Source: Candidula unifasciata
Taxonomy: Eukaryota > Mollusca > Gastropoda > Stylommatophora > Geomitridae
Assembly (NCBI GenBank): GCA_905116865.2
Contig: CAJHNH020000224.1
Span: 1,837,720-1,901,719, forward strand
Reading direction: 5' to 3'
DNA length: 64,000 bases
Made by a program: the position numbers and the translations under genes. Positions 36,973-48,374 of this stretch are shown here, piece by piece (position 1 is the stretch's first letter; each line of letters begins with the position of its first letter). Under the pieces are notes generated by a model. That model saw only the letters and a list, made by a program, of their open reading frames with translations, searched no databases and was not told the DNA's origin.

Positions 36973-38776
36973 ATGGTGGACTCCAGAAGTAGAACAGGCA
37001 TGGAAGGCAAAGAGAGCCGCAGTGAAGCAGCTAAGCTAAAGAAAGTACGACAGACACCCTCAAGCTCACGAGAGGAAGTGGAGATGGCGGAGAATGTGAA
37101 AAAAGATAAGGTTGAGGTTTTCAAGCGCTGTGCTGCAGAGGCTAAAAGAGCAAAGTGGGAAACTTTTGTGAATGATATGGGAGGCGATAAAACATTGGGG
37201 AAATTCTGGAAACTGCAAAGGCAGATGAAAAGAAAAGAATGGCCTATGACAGTCGGAACAATTTGTAGAGACGATGGTGTGCGTGTGACAACAGACAAGG
37301 AGAAAGTTGAGGCTTTTCTCCAAAGGTTTATAGCTCAGGCAGACCATAATGATGTAGACATCAGGGATGCAGTTAGAAAGGAGTTAGCTAGCACCTTGAA
37401 GAATATGCATTATGAAGACATGATACAAGTGGAAGATATCAAACAAATTTTGAAAAAAGCAAAAGACACTGCACCAGGGTCTGATGGTGTCAGGTATGGT
37501 CGCATTAAGGTTTTGAGCGATGTAGACCTGGCAGAGATGGCCGACTGTTTTAACCAGAATCTTAAGGCAGCATCAGTACCGCAAGACTGGGTGCACAGCT
37601 ATCTAATCCAACTACCAAAACCTTTTAAAGATCATTCTAAGCTTAGTGGCTTTAGAATCGTCACCTTAAAAACCACATTTGGGAAGGTCTTGGAGAAGAT
37701 AGTTGCTGTAAAGTTACAAGAATTTTTGGAAAGGGGGAAGCTTCTTCCATGAGGTCTGGGAAGTTACAGGCCAGGAAAGGACACTTGGGCAAATGCGGCC
37801 ACTTTTGCTTTTGACGTCTATGAAGGGTACCAGAACAGACAGGAAACTATGGCGGTAGGACTGGATCTCGAGGATGCTTATAACAGAGTGAGATACGACA
37901 TCTAAATGACTGCACTGAGGGAGAAGGAGGTCAATCCATGGCTGGTTAATTGGGTTGCAGCTGTCCTGTATTCACGTCGGGCTGCACTCCGACTGGGCTC
38001 ATGGACCTCTGAACCATGCACTTTGGCTCCAGGACTGCCACAGGGTTCCGCCATCTCGCCTGTGCTCTTCAACGTGTATACGAGCAAGACTGCAAGCCTA
38101 GAAACATCAGGAGTTGGAAGGATACTGACTTTTGCGGATGATATACTTGCATATAGGCAGGGGGAAGAGAGGGAACAAACAGCTCGGGAGCTACAAGCGA
38201 CAGTAGACAAAGTGACTGAGTGGTGTACAGAAATGGGAGCTGTCGTCCACCCGGTAAAGGCGTCTGTTTTGTGGTGTTCTCTGGACAACAGAATCGTTAA
38301 AACTAATGTCCCAAATCTCATGATAGATGGTAGAGACGTCAACAGAGAGAGCAAACTGAAGTAACTGGGAATTACATTTGACAGGAGCCTGTCATTTAAG
38401 GACCATGTGGAGAGTGTTGTGACGAGATGCCAAAAATGACTTAGTGCACTTAAGACTATGGCTGCAATTGACATAGAGCAGAGAATGCTTTTCACCTGAT
38501 CAGCACCTGATCCTGTCAGTGGCGGATTATGGCCTGGGACTGCTTACCGTCTCAAAGAGTCAGATGGACAAACTAGAGCGCATACAGAATGCGGCTATGC
38601 GGGTCATTCTGGGTTGCACCATAGACACCCCAGTGGTGTGTATGGGATACATCCTTGGTTTGCTGACGGTTGCAGGTAGACACAAGGTGATGCAGGCGAA
38701 GTCATATCTCAGGATAGCTGCAGACACAGACCACCCTAGCATGAAGCTCTGGGTGCAGTTAAGGGTCAGCGGCTGA
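36973..38776 (+). pseudogene. LINE F1 reverse transcriptase with nonsense codons
   Basis: The fingers/palm begin near KKAKDTAPGSDGVRYGRI (37456 on), then SYLIQLPKP and a GFRIVTLKTTFGKVLEK stretch. After stops at 37750 and 37903 the frame resumes with LAPGLPQGSAISPVLFNVY and the catalytic FADDILAYRQ (about 38130-38160). The thumb-like region at 38519-38776 reads ADYGLGLL and ERIQNAAMRVILG in a shifted frame. The catalytic FADD pair is intact although the gene is broken. Confidence 0.85.
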
Positions 38777-38793
38777 TAAGAGGGAGGTCATGG

Positions 38794-39615
38794 ATGGCTC
38801 AGGCAGAAGGCACAATCAGACAGGTGTGCATCCTTGAGAACATTGGGCGAGGAGAGGAGTGGGTCAAAGTGCCACCTGAGCAGTCAGACTTGTGTAGAAT
38901 CATAATCACGCTGAGCCGGGAATGCAGAGACTGGCCAGCAGGTGCCACAGAGGTGGAAATTCAGCAATTAATTCAAGATAATGCTCGCTCAGAGGATTTG
39001 ATCATTTACACAGACAGCTCAGTGTCAACAGGCAAAGGAAGTGCTTGGGGCTTTTTAGCAAAAGTTAATGGTCGACGTTTGGTGCGGGAGAGCCTAGCAT
39101 ATGATACCACAACATCCAGCTTAAGAATGGAGGTGGAGGCGGTCACTGCAGCTTTCCGCTGGCTAGAGAACACGACACACACACATATTGTAATTGTAAC
39201 TGATTCAGAAAGCATGCTGAGGAAGATCAGAACTGGTATGCTTCGTGCAGAGTGGCATGCTTCGCTGCGGAGGACACGAGTGAGGAGTATTTTCTGGATT
39301 TTTTCACCGGGTCACGCCGGTGTGTTGGGAAATGAACAGGCGGACAGACTGGCTGGCTCTGCACAACTTGGTGGAATACTGCTACATGATAGGGCAGACG
39401 TGGTTAGTGCCTTGTGGGAGAGCGTGTACAATGCGGAGGAGGAGATGGATCACCACAGTCTGATGAGATTGATGCAGTTGGGGGTAACGAGAGGTTCTGA
39501 CAGAAGCTCAAGGTTCAGAGGAAAGGCAAGACGGACGTTTAATCAGAAAGCTACTGGCACCATTAGTATCGGAACTCTTCGCTGGCTGCTGAAGATGGGG
39601 ACGGAGCGCTTATGA
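38794..39615 (+). pseudogene. LINE F1 RNase H domain, intact reading frame
   Basis: 273 codons, in the same frame as most of the RT. Motifs: IIYTDSSVSTGKGSAWGF, MEVEAVTAAFRWLE, IVTDSESMLRK and FSPGHAGVLGNEQADRLAG, which supply the usual Asp-Glu-Asp-Asp carboxylates of a functional-type RNase H. The C-terminus (TGTISIGTLRWLLKMG) is a family tag that recurs in many truncated copies here. Stop at 39613. Confidence 0.88.
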
Positions 39616-39829
39616 GAATGCACCGAGTGCTGTGATGTCGGTTCTTGAATCAAATCAAATCAAATCAAATCTGGTTGCTATGGTCGTTTTGCACTTTTAG
39701 GATGGGTTATTTACAGAGCTGGGGAAGGGGGGGGGGGGGTCATCGCACATACACTCAAACAGTTTGAATTTAAAAAATATTACATTAAAGAGAAATCACA
39801 CATACATAACTATACATTCATTAAAGGGG

Positions 39830-39831
<2 letters not shown>

Positions 39832-39912
<81 letters not shown>

Positions 39913-39928
39913 ATATATATATATTTAC
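39832..39928. repeat. (TA)n microsatellite
   Basis: About 95 bp of TA with small interruptions. The matching point in copy B (50,116) also carries an expanded TA tract. Confidence 0.97.
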
Positions 39929-40199
39929 AATATACTATGTACTTTTTATTTCTGTATCTCAAAAAAAAGATATAGTCAAATAATGAGGGGTGCTTGATTT
40001 TTGTTCTGGTGCCTGGAGTGGAGCAGACACCGGGGATCTCAATCCCCAGTCCTTTCGGTCCTTGTTGATTTTAATATAAATGCTAACAATAATTTAGAAA
40101 ACAGATCTCCTACTTATCTAAAGCCACCTTTCTTAGACATAAATCTTATTTTTATTTCGGTTTGATCTAACTCATGTTTGTCTTTTTTTTCTTCTCTTC

Positions 40200-40620
40200 A
40201 TCAAGTTGAAGTGTCGGGGGGGGGGGGAAGGGTGGGGAGAGGAGGGTTGGGGGGGGGGGTAAGGGTCTTCAGCATTAAACTGGCTTCTAACAGGCCTAGC
40301 TGGTAGCCCGCGGATCGCTGTCAGTTGTGATGCATCATGATCTTTCTAAGCTTGGGCTGGGTTCTCCGCGCAGTGACGATCCCCATTTTCAACATTTTAG
40401 CCCCTGAGACAACTGAGTTGAATAGCCCTGTACACTTTCTAATGCATTTGTATAAGCTGATCTTCATTTCTGGGAAGCTGTTCTTGATGCTGTCATTCCA
40501 TATTTTATGTGGTCTTTTGCTGGCTCAGTGTTCATTGTATTACCTCAGTGTGGCCCTCTGTGCAGTTGGTATTCACATTTATAATTTTAGGTATAAACCC
40601 AAAAAGGATTAGTTACAGGT
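40200..40620 (-). mobile_element. LINE 3' region, copy A
   Basis: Plus-strand text GATCTTCATTTCTGGGAAGC, CTTGATGCTGTCATTCCATA and GTGTGGCCCTCTGTGCAGTT parallels the RT C-terminal ends at 8,980-9,070 and 27,230-27,320. No open frame is left. G runs at 40,216 and 40,250. Confidence 0.6.
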
Positions 40621-40669
40621 AAAAGTTTATTTCTAGTGGTACGCATCTTTTACTTGTTAGGCATAATTT

Positions 40670-40745
40670 TATCTACATTACTGTAATAGACACTTTGTGG
40701 TAAATTTCAGCACCTTTTTTTTTCAAAAAAAAAAAAAAAAAAGCC
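40670..40745. repeat. Repeat R6 copy
   Basis: TACTGTAATAGACACTTTGT and TTTCAGCACCTTTTTTTTTC. The same block is at 50,625 in copy B, so it belongs to the long repeat there. Confidence 0.55.
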
Positions 40746-41239
40746 CTTGTTGCTAGTTATCACACGTATTGTTTATCCACTGTTCAAATATTTGCAAGTA
40801 GACCAGCAGAATTATGGGCAACATTTATCTCTAAAGTTGAAATGTTACTTCAAGACTGTTTCTAAATTGTATTAATGTTAACCTGTTCTTTCTGTTATCT
40901 GCCCTTCCCCCTCCCCCCAACCGTTTATTATCAACTCTCCTCTCCTTTTTCATCGTCAGCAGCTCCCTCCAAGTCCTCACCACAATAATAATATCTGGCT
41001 GTAATTCCTGATGGTCACTGTTTACATAAAATTAAATTGTTGTGGGGACATCTGTTGGCGTGCCCTTTTTAACAATAATGGAAAGATACAGAACTGAACA
41101 AATCATCATCGCGACCTTTAAGATTGATATTTTAAACGTATTTTCGCAAACGGCAACACTATTAATTAATTAAAAACGCCAGAAAGTTATCCACCGACAG
41201 GACAAAAACTGTATACGAGTTCAAACTATTTAAAAGATT

Positions 41240-42235
41240 ATTGAACAATCGACTGACTTGGAGAAAAACTTTAAACTAATGGAGCAACAGGTAGGTTTTC
41301 GACGTTGTAGATCAACAGAAGACCAAATCACATTTTTTGCTCAACATATTGAAGATGCATTTCAGAAAGAAAAAGAAACTATTGCAGTCTGGGTGGATAT
41401 GGAAAAGGCATTCGACAAAGTGTGGAAAAATGGGCAGAAACTAAGGTGACTTGAAAGTGGAATATCCCATCACATGCATGGGTAGATCGTAAAAAAGTTT
41501 GAGAATCGAACTGCAAGAGTCAAGATACAGGGTTCAAAGAGCAGGTCAGTCACAATGAAACATGGAGTTCCACAAGGCGAAGTTCTGTCACCAATCTGTA
41601 ATGGAGTTCAAGCTGTCATCTATGCCGATGATCCGGCGCTACAGAGTTCAGAGGAGGATACTGGCAAAGCACAGGCAAGGCTTCAAGAATCCGTCAGAAC
41701 TGCCTGTAAATGGGGCCAAAATCACACACACCATTTTCAGTCTTTCTACCAAACCCCTAGAAAGTTTCACTTACATATGGCAGCCAGGCACTGAAACATG
41801 ATGACTCACTGTCATATTTAGGAGTAACCTTTGACCCAAGACTCACGTGGAGAAAACAGATATAAAAAATACAGAGCAAGGGACTATAGAGAACCCAACT
41901 GATGAGGAAGCTAGCTGGAACAGACTGGGGGACAAACCTCGGAGTCCTCAAGAAGACCTATATAGGCTATGTAAGGCCAATACTGGAATATGGAATAGCT
42001 GCTTGGGAACCGCAGCTAAATCAAATTTTCAGAGAAAGTCTCAAAGATCCAAAACCATACTCTCCGTATTATGACATGGGCAATGCGCTCCACCCCCATA
42101 TCAGACATTGAAACAATTACTGGTATCCATGATCTGGAAGATAGGAGAGACACAAAGCTCCTCACCCAGCTCTCCAAATACCACCACTTTAAAGAACCTA
42201 TGCACAGTCGACTGCAGTTACTAGACTAAAGAGAA
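41240..42235 (+). pseudogene. Jockey/BS-like LINE reverse transcriptase remnant
   Basis: EQQVGFRRCRSTEDQITFFA, QHIEDAFQKEKETIAVWVD and MEKAFDKVW, then (after a break) VKIQGSKSRS, MKHGVPQGEVLSPI and VIYADDPALQSSEEDTG. Then YLGVTFDPRLTWRKQ and YIGYVRPILEYGIAAWEP. The FRSTEDQ...DMEKAFDKVW / HGVPQG.VLSP / YADD / VTFDPRLTW set is diagnostic of jockey-type RTs. Three or more frameshifts. Flanks match 16.84-17.48 kb. Confidence 0.88.
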
Positions 42236-42359
42236 CCACACAGGAAACACACATACACATCTGTCGCTATTTTGCTTTCAGAAATACCTGCCGTCTGTCG
42301 AATTGGGTAGGGCCAAGGATGGACCACCGCCGCAGTTAGAATAGATTCTATTCTATTTA

Positions 42360-42915
42360 CAATGTGATAAAGCAATTGTGCTTGAAAGGAAAAGAGCGCA
42401 AACGAGCACTAAAACAACTGGGCGAGGCTGCAGAGAGGGCCTCGAGCTGGCTCTGGACACAGCGGAACATCGTGGGGGACGGCATTCTGTAGACTGGTTT
42501 GGGTACCTAGTGAGGGAAAAAAGTCTTATCCCCAAAGTCCATCGTGTCCGAATTGTCTGCCAATGTCCCTCTGCCACTTGCTAACCAAGTCTAATATGTG
42601 TCCAATAAACTAACCGTAAGCTTGCCACTTGGTCGTTCAGGTATGCAGACTGCTCTAATTATGCTACCGTAGCGACTATAAATAAACTTTGAATCTCATA
42701 GTACCTGTTGCGTAACCACCATTTTCGTCTTGTCCTTGTCCGAGAACATCCGGTAATACGTGCAGCAGGAGCAGATCAACCCCTAGCTTTATGAACTCAG
42801 GTGGGTCCACTCTCTGAAAATGTTTAGGAGCTCGTGGGCCGAAACATTTGTTGACGAGGGATCACTTCTACTGACGATTGGTAGACTCCTGCTGTACATG
42901 CTCCCCTATTTTAGA
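42360..42915. other. Stretch with no recognised feature
   Basis: Moderately GC-rich, with open frames shorter than 75 codons in both directions. No motif was recognised. The segment may belong to the repeat that flanks the LINE. Confidence 0.3.
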
Positions 42916-43270
42916 ATCCTCGCCGATGCAACAGAGTTCGTGCACTGCGCTGCGATTCTTCAGACTCAGGCTTGAGTTAGAAGAAGAACGGAGCACTTAT
43001 GAGTTACACCCGTGTGCCATGATGTTGATCCGGTGAATAAACATAAACAGACATAATGTTTCTAACAGTGTATAACTATCCATAGTACAGATTCTATCAT
43101 AATCACAACCCAAGTAAAAGCAATAGATGTAGCAATACACAATAAATATCGGACATATAAATAATTAGGCGATATATAAAATAACAAATATATACTATGA
43201 CAACTCGATTAGCACTCTACATCCCAATAATGATCATGAGGGTTTAATGGGATATTTGTTTGAGAAACTA
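42916..43270 (+). repeat. Repeat unit shared with 18.8-19.4 kb (uninterrupted copy)
   Basis: Starts CTCGCCGATGCAACAGAGTT and ends GATATTTGTTTGAGAAACTA. It acts as the empty site for the SINE S1 insertion at 19,128. The first 120 bp is the 3' end of SINE S3. Confidence 0.8.
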
Positions 43271-43329
43271 TTACTTCTTCTGCCCTTTAAGCCCCCACTG
43301 GAGTATAGGCCCTCAGCCAACTCGCGCAA

Positions 43330-43600
43330 CGTCGTTTTATCCTCTGCCATCACATGCAGCTCTCCCCATGTCCTCCCCGTGTGTTTTTTGGCCTTCCTTT
43401 ATTCCTATGCCCCTGTGGGTTCCAATGCAAAGACATTCTAGAAATTTCGTTCTCCTGTTTTCTCAATGTTTGTCCTATCCAGCGTCTTTTCTTTACCTCT
43501 TGGTCCACTGGAGCTTGTTTAGTTCTCTTCCAAAGCTCTACATAAGTGATTCTATCATACCATTTAATTCCCTGTATTCTGGCAGGCACCAGTTAATTAA
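43330..43600 (-). pseudogene. LINE RT C-terminal fragment
   Basis: Minus frame: GIKWYDRITYVELWKRTKQA, VKKRRWIGQTLRKQENEISR and WNPQGHRNKGRPKN. RW.WIGH.LRK / WNPQG.R.RGRP is the usual LINE RT end. A long plus-strand frame over the same place is its shadow. Confidence 0.8.
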
Positions 43601-43979
43601 TGTATGTAGTTTATTTGTAATTGCTTTAGTTGTTCTCTATGTTTCCGCAAATATGAAATTATTGCTACTAGTGCATAATTATGGTACCAGGCAAGGCAAG
43701 CCTCTGTATTGTCAAGTTTTGCTTAGCTTGTTTGACGCTGCGCTTACCTTCCTTGATGATCCATTAGAAGGCGTGCCGACGCAAGAAAACTTGTTGTGGG
43801 AGAAGGGGTATTGTGTGCTTCAACATCGTATACATTTTCTAGGGCAATGACCTTATGGTACCAAAGCCTTTTTTAGGTGTGAATTATAAAAATAATACAT
43901 TTTAATATAGATGTTTTTGACATTTGTATTAAAAAAGTGTTATTTTATGAGATAGAATAGCAATATAAATATATATCAT

Positions 43980-45480
43980 CATTGTTGGTCCACCAGTAAT
44001 GACTGCAGAAGCTGAGAATGCATTGCAGCATATGAAGAAAGGAAAAGCAGCCGGGCCAGATATCTCACTGGAAGAAATCAAAGCACTGGGAGATTTTGAA
44101 TTAAAATAATAACTAAACTTTCAAATCATATTTATAATAGTTAGCGCATTCCAAATTACCTTTTAAAATCCATATTTATAATCTGACAAAGAAACCAGGC
44201 ACTTTAAAATGTGAAGACCATCGCACAATAAGTCTTATGAGTCACATGACTAAGACGTTAATGAGAATAAAATGAGAAGAATAAGAAACAAAATTAAACC
44301 AGAAATCAGCGAAGAACAATGTGGATTTGTAGAAGGAAAAGGTACAAACAATGCCAAATACATCCTAAGGACATTGTCAGAAAGAGCATTAGAAGTAAAG
44401 ACTGATTTGTACTTATACTTCACAGATTATTCAAAAGCATTTGTCTGTGTCAAACATGCAGAAGTAATCAAACTGTAGTAAAAATTAAACATTGATAGAA
44501 AAGATTACGAATAATAAAGAATATGAATTGGCAGCAAACAGCAGCTATAAGAATCAACAACTGAATAAGTATATTTCAGTAAAGGGGCGTACGACAAGAA
44601 TATACTGTCACCTGATATATTTTAATTATACAGTGAATATATAATGAGATCTTTACTTGATATGCCCGGAATTGTGGTTGGTAGGCATAATATAAACAAT
44701 TTATGTTATGCTTGATAGCAACAGGTCAGAAAGAATTACAAGAAATTATAGACATTGTGATGGTAGAAAATGGAAGAATGGGCCTTCATTTGAATAATGG
44801 AAAGATAGATGTAATGGTGGTATCAAAGAAAAGAATGATTCCAAAATATGTAATAAATGTCAGTTTTGTTATTTTAGGACAAGTACAGAGATTTAAATAT
44901 CTGGACACATGGATAACATCAGATAGAAGATGTATTACTGAGATAAAAAACAGAATAGGACAGACAAAAACTGCATTTTATAAAATGGAGAACATCTTAT
45001 CCAATATATCTCTGTCATTGAAGGTTAGAAAAAGAATTCCTGCTTGCTACATACGTCCAGTTTTAACATATGACTATAAGTTTTGGACAATCGGTAAGCA
45101 GGCTAAACAATTTATTGAGGCCTCAGAGATGTGGTTTTACAGAAGAATGCTTAAAATACCATGGACAGCCAACAAGAGCAACCAAGAGGTTTTGAAAGAG
45201 GCGGGAGCCCGAAGACAAATTATAACAGACATCAGAAGGAGACATAATTTTTTCGGCTGTGTTTTGAGAAGAGGGGAAATGGAACATGTTGTGGTCACTG
45301 GAAAGACTTGTGGAAAGAGAGACAGAGGAAGACAACGAAAGAAGATGCTTTACAGTCCTGTTGCATGGCATGGAGGTGTGTCAGCACACGAACTGATACA
45401 TGCTGTAAGAGATCGCGGATTGTGGAGAGGCATAATCACCCACACCAGTCATCATGGCACCTGATGATGATGATGATGAA
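43980..45480 (+). pseudogene. LINE RT with (TGA)n tail
   Basis: ALQHMKKGKAAGPD and EISEEQCGFVEGKGTNNAKY, then TDLYLYFTDYSKAF. A longer frame at 44,703-45,464 carries VQRFKYLDTWITSD, IRPVLTYDYKFWTIGKQ, MWFYRRMLKIPWT and IRRRHNFFGCVLRRGEMEH, ending THTSHHGT and (TGA)n. The YADD region is lost near 44,690. The complete 253-codon end frame suggests a younger insertion than most. Confidence 0.8.
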
Positions 45481-45659
45481 ATGCCATTATATCTCGACTG
45501 TAATAAATGTTATGAGCATGCAATCAATCTAGCATCAAATTCACTACTTATGTATTTTGTTTCATTGTTGTTTATTATACTAAATTTGTCTCCTTCTGTA
45601 ATCTCGTAATCTTAGTTTTTAGCTTTATAGCAACATCCACCACCCCCTCCCCCCTCAAC

Positions 45660-46600
45660 CCCACTCCCGCTAGTTGCTCCACTAATGTGCCAACGAAAAA
45701 CACACAGAATGTTCATCACTGTCTCATGTCGAAAAAAATAATACACAGACTGCAGTCTCAGCGTATCCACTAGCATACACCCACATTAAAAGCATAAGGC
45801 AGCCATCAGAAGAGCTGACACAAACAGTCTAACATTATAAATGCAGTTTATCATCGACGGAAGCAGCTGTTACAAACAATTCATCAATTGCATACGCGAA
45901 TAATTGTAATCACAAAAGGCACCACTAATTCTATGGCAAAAGTCCATTGGCCATTTTCTGAGTACAGTTTACAAAATCCCGCTGGTCACCGTCGAATCTT
46001 TGGACTCTTCAAAGATGCAAACAGCGGTGAATGGAGAGTGAAAAGCAACAATGAAATGTATAATCTGTTTAAATCACCATTGATCACTGGCATCATGAGA
46101 GCTAATATACTGAAATGGCTGGGGCATAATGCAATAATGTCAGGTGACAAAGGTAAAAACTGTATACACCAGGTAGCTGAATGGCCGTAGACTACGAGGT
46201 AGACCATGAAGACGATGCAGAGATTATGTCCAGATAGACCTGCAAACATCTAGTGTCAACAACTGGAAAGAGAAGGCCAACCATAGAGATGGTAAAATTT
46301 TCAATTCCCAGTTTCGTCCTTATTAGGACGACATTTTTTTGTTTTTTGAAGCCCCACCCTGGCTATTTCCAGGGGGCGCAATATAGGCATGCCATATATA
46401 TGGCCAATTGTCTGAACGCGGTTTCTGGGACCTCTCCACGGCGATCCTCATCCGCATGGTGGCACTTTGTGTCATCGGGTGTTTATCGCTTGTGTGATGT
46501 CCTGGTGGGGTAGAAAGTCAAGTCAACCATAGAGATGAGTGAAGGCGGGTGATATCTGCAGCAATGAGCCTCAAGGGCTCGCAATGCTGAGGAAGAAGAA
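45660..46600 (+). pseudogene. LINE RT C-terminal region, broken by SINE S2
   Basis: Frame 45,960-46,187: FGLFKDANSGEWRVKSNNEM, ITGIMRANILKWLGHNAIM. Then GRPRRRC and DLQTSSVNNWKEKA in a shifted frame, resuming after the SINE (46,524 on) with DEWRRVISAAMSLKGSQC. The 5' part (45,660-46,020) is homologous to 52,300-52,620. Confidence 0.7.
46292..46523. mobile_element. SINE-like repeat S2, 14-bp TSD
   Basis: CAACCATAGAGATG flanks it at 46278-46291 and 46524-46537. 232 bp: CAGTTTCGTCCTTATTAGGA at one end, CTTGTGTGATGTCCTGGTGG and GGGTAGAAAGTC at the other. The 14-bp duplication supports LINE-type retroposition. Confidence 0.92.
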
Positions 46601-46934
46601 GAAGATAGTATAATATGCTATCCCTTTAGTTTTATGTGATTTTGTTTTGGATAATTAGGATGTATAAGATGACTATGTACCCATTCCGCAGGCTCTGATG
46701 TCGTTTCAGTTCTTGAGTTGAACTATCGAATCTTTGCATTTTTTCCCCTGCCTCTCTTAAGTCCTCCAGCGAGCCTGGGGCACATGATGGGAAAATAACT
46801 AGGGGTAAGACGACTACATAAATACTTGTATTACCTGATCATATCGAAATTGGCAAGACAAGAGCACTGACATATTAATTATTATGTTGATTCCGATGAT
46901 CGCGAAAGATTGGGAAAAATAGCAGACCAAGCTT

Positions 46935-47240
46935 ATCGGCACGGCACATACTGATGGTGATGAGGGTGATGATGGATGATGATGATGATGACAAGGATGA
47001 CGATGATGATGTTGACTTGTCGCGGTTATTCGTTACGATGGTCGTTCCAGTTGTCAAATTTTGATATGATAATGGCGACAAGGATGATGATGATGATGTT
47101 GACTTGTCGCGGTTATTCGTTACGATGGTCGTTCCAGTTGTCAAATTTTGATATGATAATGGCGACAAGGATGATGATGATGATGTTGACTTTCCCAGTA
47201 ATTCGTTTCGCTGGTCATTCCAGTTGTCAAATTTTGAAAT
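46935..47240. repeat. 87-bp tandem repeat, three copies, with (GAT)n
   Basis: GTTGACTTGTCGCGGTTATT, CGTTACGATGGTCGTTCCAG and TTGTCAAATTTTGATATGAT start at 47011, 47098 and 47185 (third copy diverged). Each is preceded by (GAT)n. Confidence 0.95.
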
Positions 47241-47706
47241 CACTGGGTATGTTTATATCACGTGATTAGATACGACCTAGATTAGTACACTCGCCAGTTA
47301 TGGCTGAACTGAGTTGATCCCAGTCAGTGATTTGTCTTGCCACAGTCAGTAAATGTAAACGCCTGCTGATATATAGTTTTAATAATTGTGGTCGAATTCC
47401 TTATTAAATTGTATGTTACACAAGTTTTGTGTTTTTATGCTTTAATTTAAGTGTCTGCTATTGTTGAGCTTGGAAATTAGAATTTTTCTGTCGGAAGATG
47501 ATCGACACTCGACTCGGTACGTATTGGATTGAGTTTATTCTGATTGACAAGGAATGTTACATTCAGTTTCAGTGTGTGACGAAGTTCGCAGTTTGAGTAT
47601 CATAATATGGTATCATCATTCGACTCACATTGGTAACTATCAACCTCTTTTAACAACAGGGAAAAGATTCAAAATGTAATAGCGTGAACATTTGCAATGC
47701 AGCCAA

Positions 47707-48374
47707 GGCTCTCCTTTAAATAACGGTCGCTAGCTGGAAAGCCGACGGTCGCTTAGTCGGAGTTCACTCCCTTGGCTGCATTACAAATACAAGTCACGAA
47801 TCAAAAACAAGGTCACCATGGCAGTTAGACATCGAGCTCCGACTCACAGTAGCAACCACGTTCTTGCGACGCACTACTTAGTTGCCACGGATGTGACTCC
47901 TGCAGATCTGTATGCCTTAATGACTGATAATTTTGCGTGGTTAGGGTTAGGGTTAGATGTGAAAATTTTGACGCAGGATTTCCAAATAATCGTGCACAGT
48001 GACATACACACCCAAACAATTGAAGCACTGTGGATGCTACTCAACAGACAATTCGCCATCAATTGGGCACCAGCTGCGCGCTATTGCCGTCATATTTAGG
48101 AGAATTCCAGTGGCGCCACTCCCACAAGCATCAGATTGTTGGCAATTATTTGGAACTCCTAGGTCAAAATTTTCACATCCAACCCTACCCCTAACCCAAA
48201 CCCTAGCCCCAACTCAAACCCTAACCCTGCACCCTACGCAACCGTATGATGACAGGTAAGTATGTCATTTGTTTCGTTCCTTTACGCTCCATATTTGCAA
48301 TGCAGCCAAGGGAGTGAACTCCGACTAAGCGACCGTCGGCTTTCCAGCTAGCGACCGTTATTTAAAGGAGAGCC
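47707..48374. mobile_element. Fold-back element with ~83-bp TIRs and inverted telomere-like motifs
   Basis: The left arm GGCTCTCCTTTAAATAACGG, TCGCTAGCTGGAAAGCCGAC, GGTCGCTTAGTCGGAGTTCA returns as its reverse complement at 48,290-48,374. A second inner inverted repeat pairs GGTTAGATGTGAAAATTTTG (47,951 on) with CAAAATTTTCACATCCAACC (48,166 on). A (TTAGGG)n-like run (47,939-47,956) sits opposite CCCTAACCC-like sequence (48,184-48,233). No transposase. The outer left flank TTTGCAATGCAGCCAA repeats inside the right arm. No clear 8-bp duplication. Confidence 0.85.

Larger units (their letters stand above)
36030..39666 (+). mobile_element. Nearly complete non-LTR retrotransposon (endonuclease-RT-RNase H), family F1
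   Basis: The order is APE-type endonuclease (36109-36773), reverse transcriptase (36973-38776) and RNase H (38794-39615), followed by a (TCAAA)n tail at about 39645-39666 instead of poly(A). Endonuclease signatures include GYWNCRSARQRG and VICGDFNPRNRVWDSSG. RNase H at the 3' end and a pentanucleotide tail fit the I/ingi/R1-like groups of LINEs. No separate gag-like ORF1 is visible, so the copy is probably 5'-truncated. Nonsense codons at 37750 and 37903 and further disruptions from 38362 to 38518 make it inactive. It lies between two parts of a long host repeat. Confidence 0.85.
34795..41020 (+). repeat. Long repeat, copy A (interrupted)
   Basis: Segments 34,797-35,154 and 39,666-41,020 match 47,619-49,130 and 49,139-51,480 of copy B in the same order (CATTCGACTCACATTGGTAA; GGAGCGGCTGAGCCAAG; TCTGGTTGCTATGGTC; CAGCATTAAACTGGCTTCT; TATTTGCAAGTAGACCAG). 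In copy A, 35,155-39,665 is foreign and includes LINE F1 and SINE S2. The type of the long repeat is unknown; part is a minus-strand LINE 3' region. Confidence 0.65.

Noticed and set aside
43247..43850. Plus-strand frame of 196 codons
   Set aside because: It overlaps a minus-strand LINE RT C-terminus (RWIGQTLRK, WNPQG) and has no motif of its own.
46875..47243. Ser-rich minus-strand frame
   Set aside because: Direct product of the 87-bp and (GAT)n repeats.
47818..48099. 93-codon frame inside the fold-back element
   Set aside because: It crosses the inverted arms and the telomere-like repeat, shows no domain, and is too short to be a transposase.
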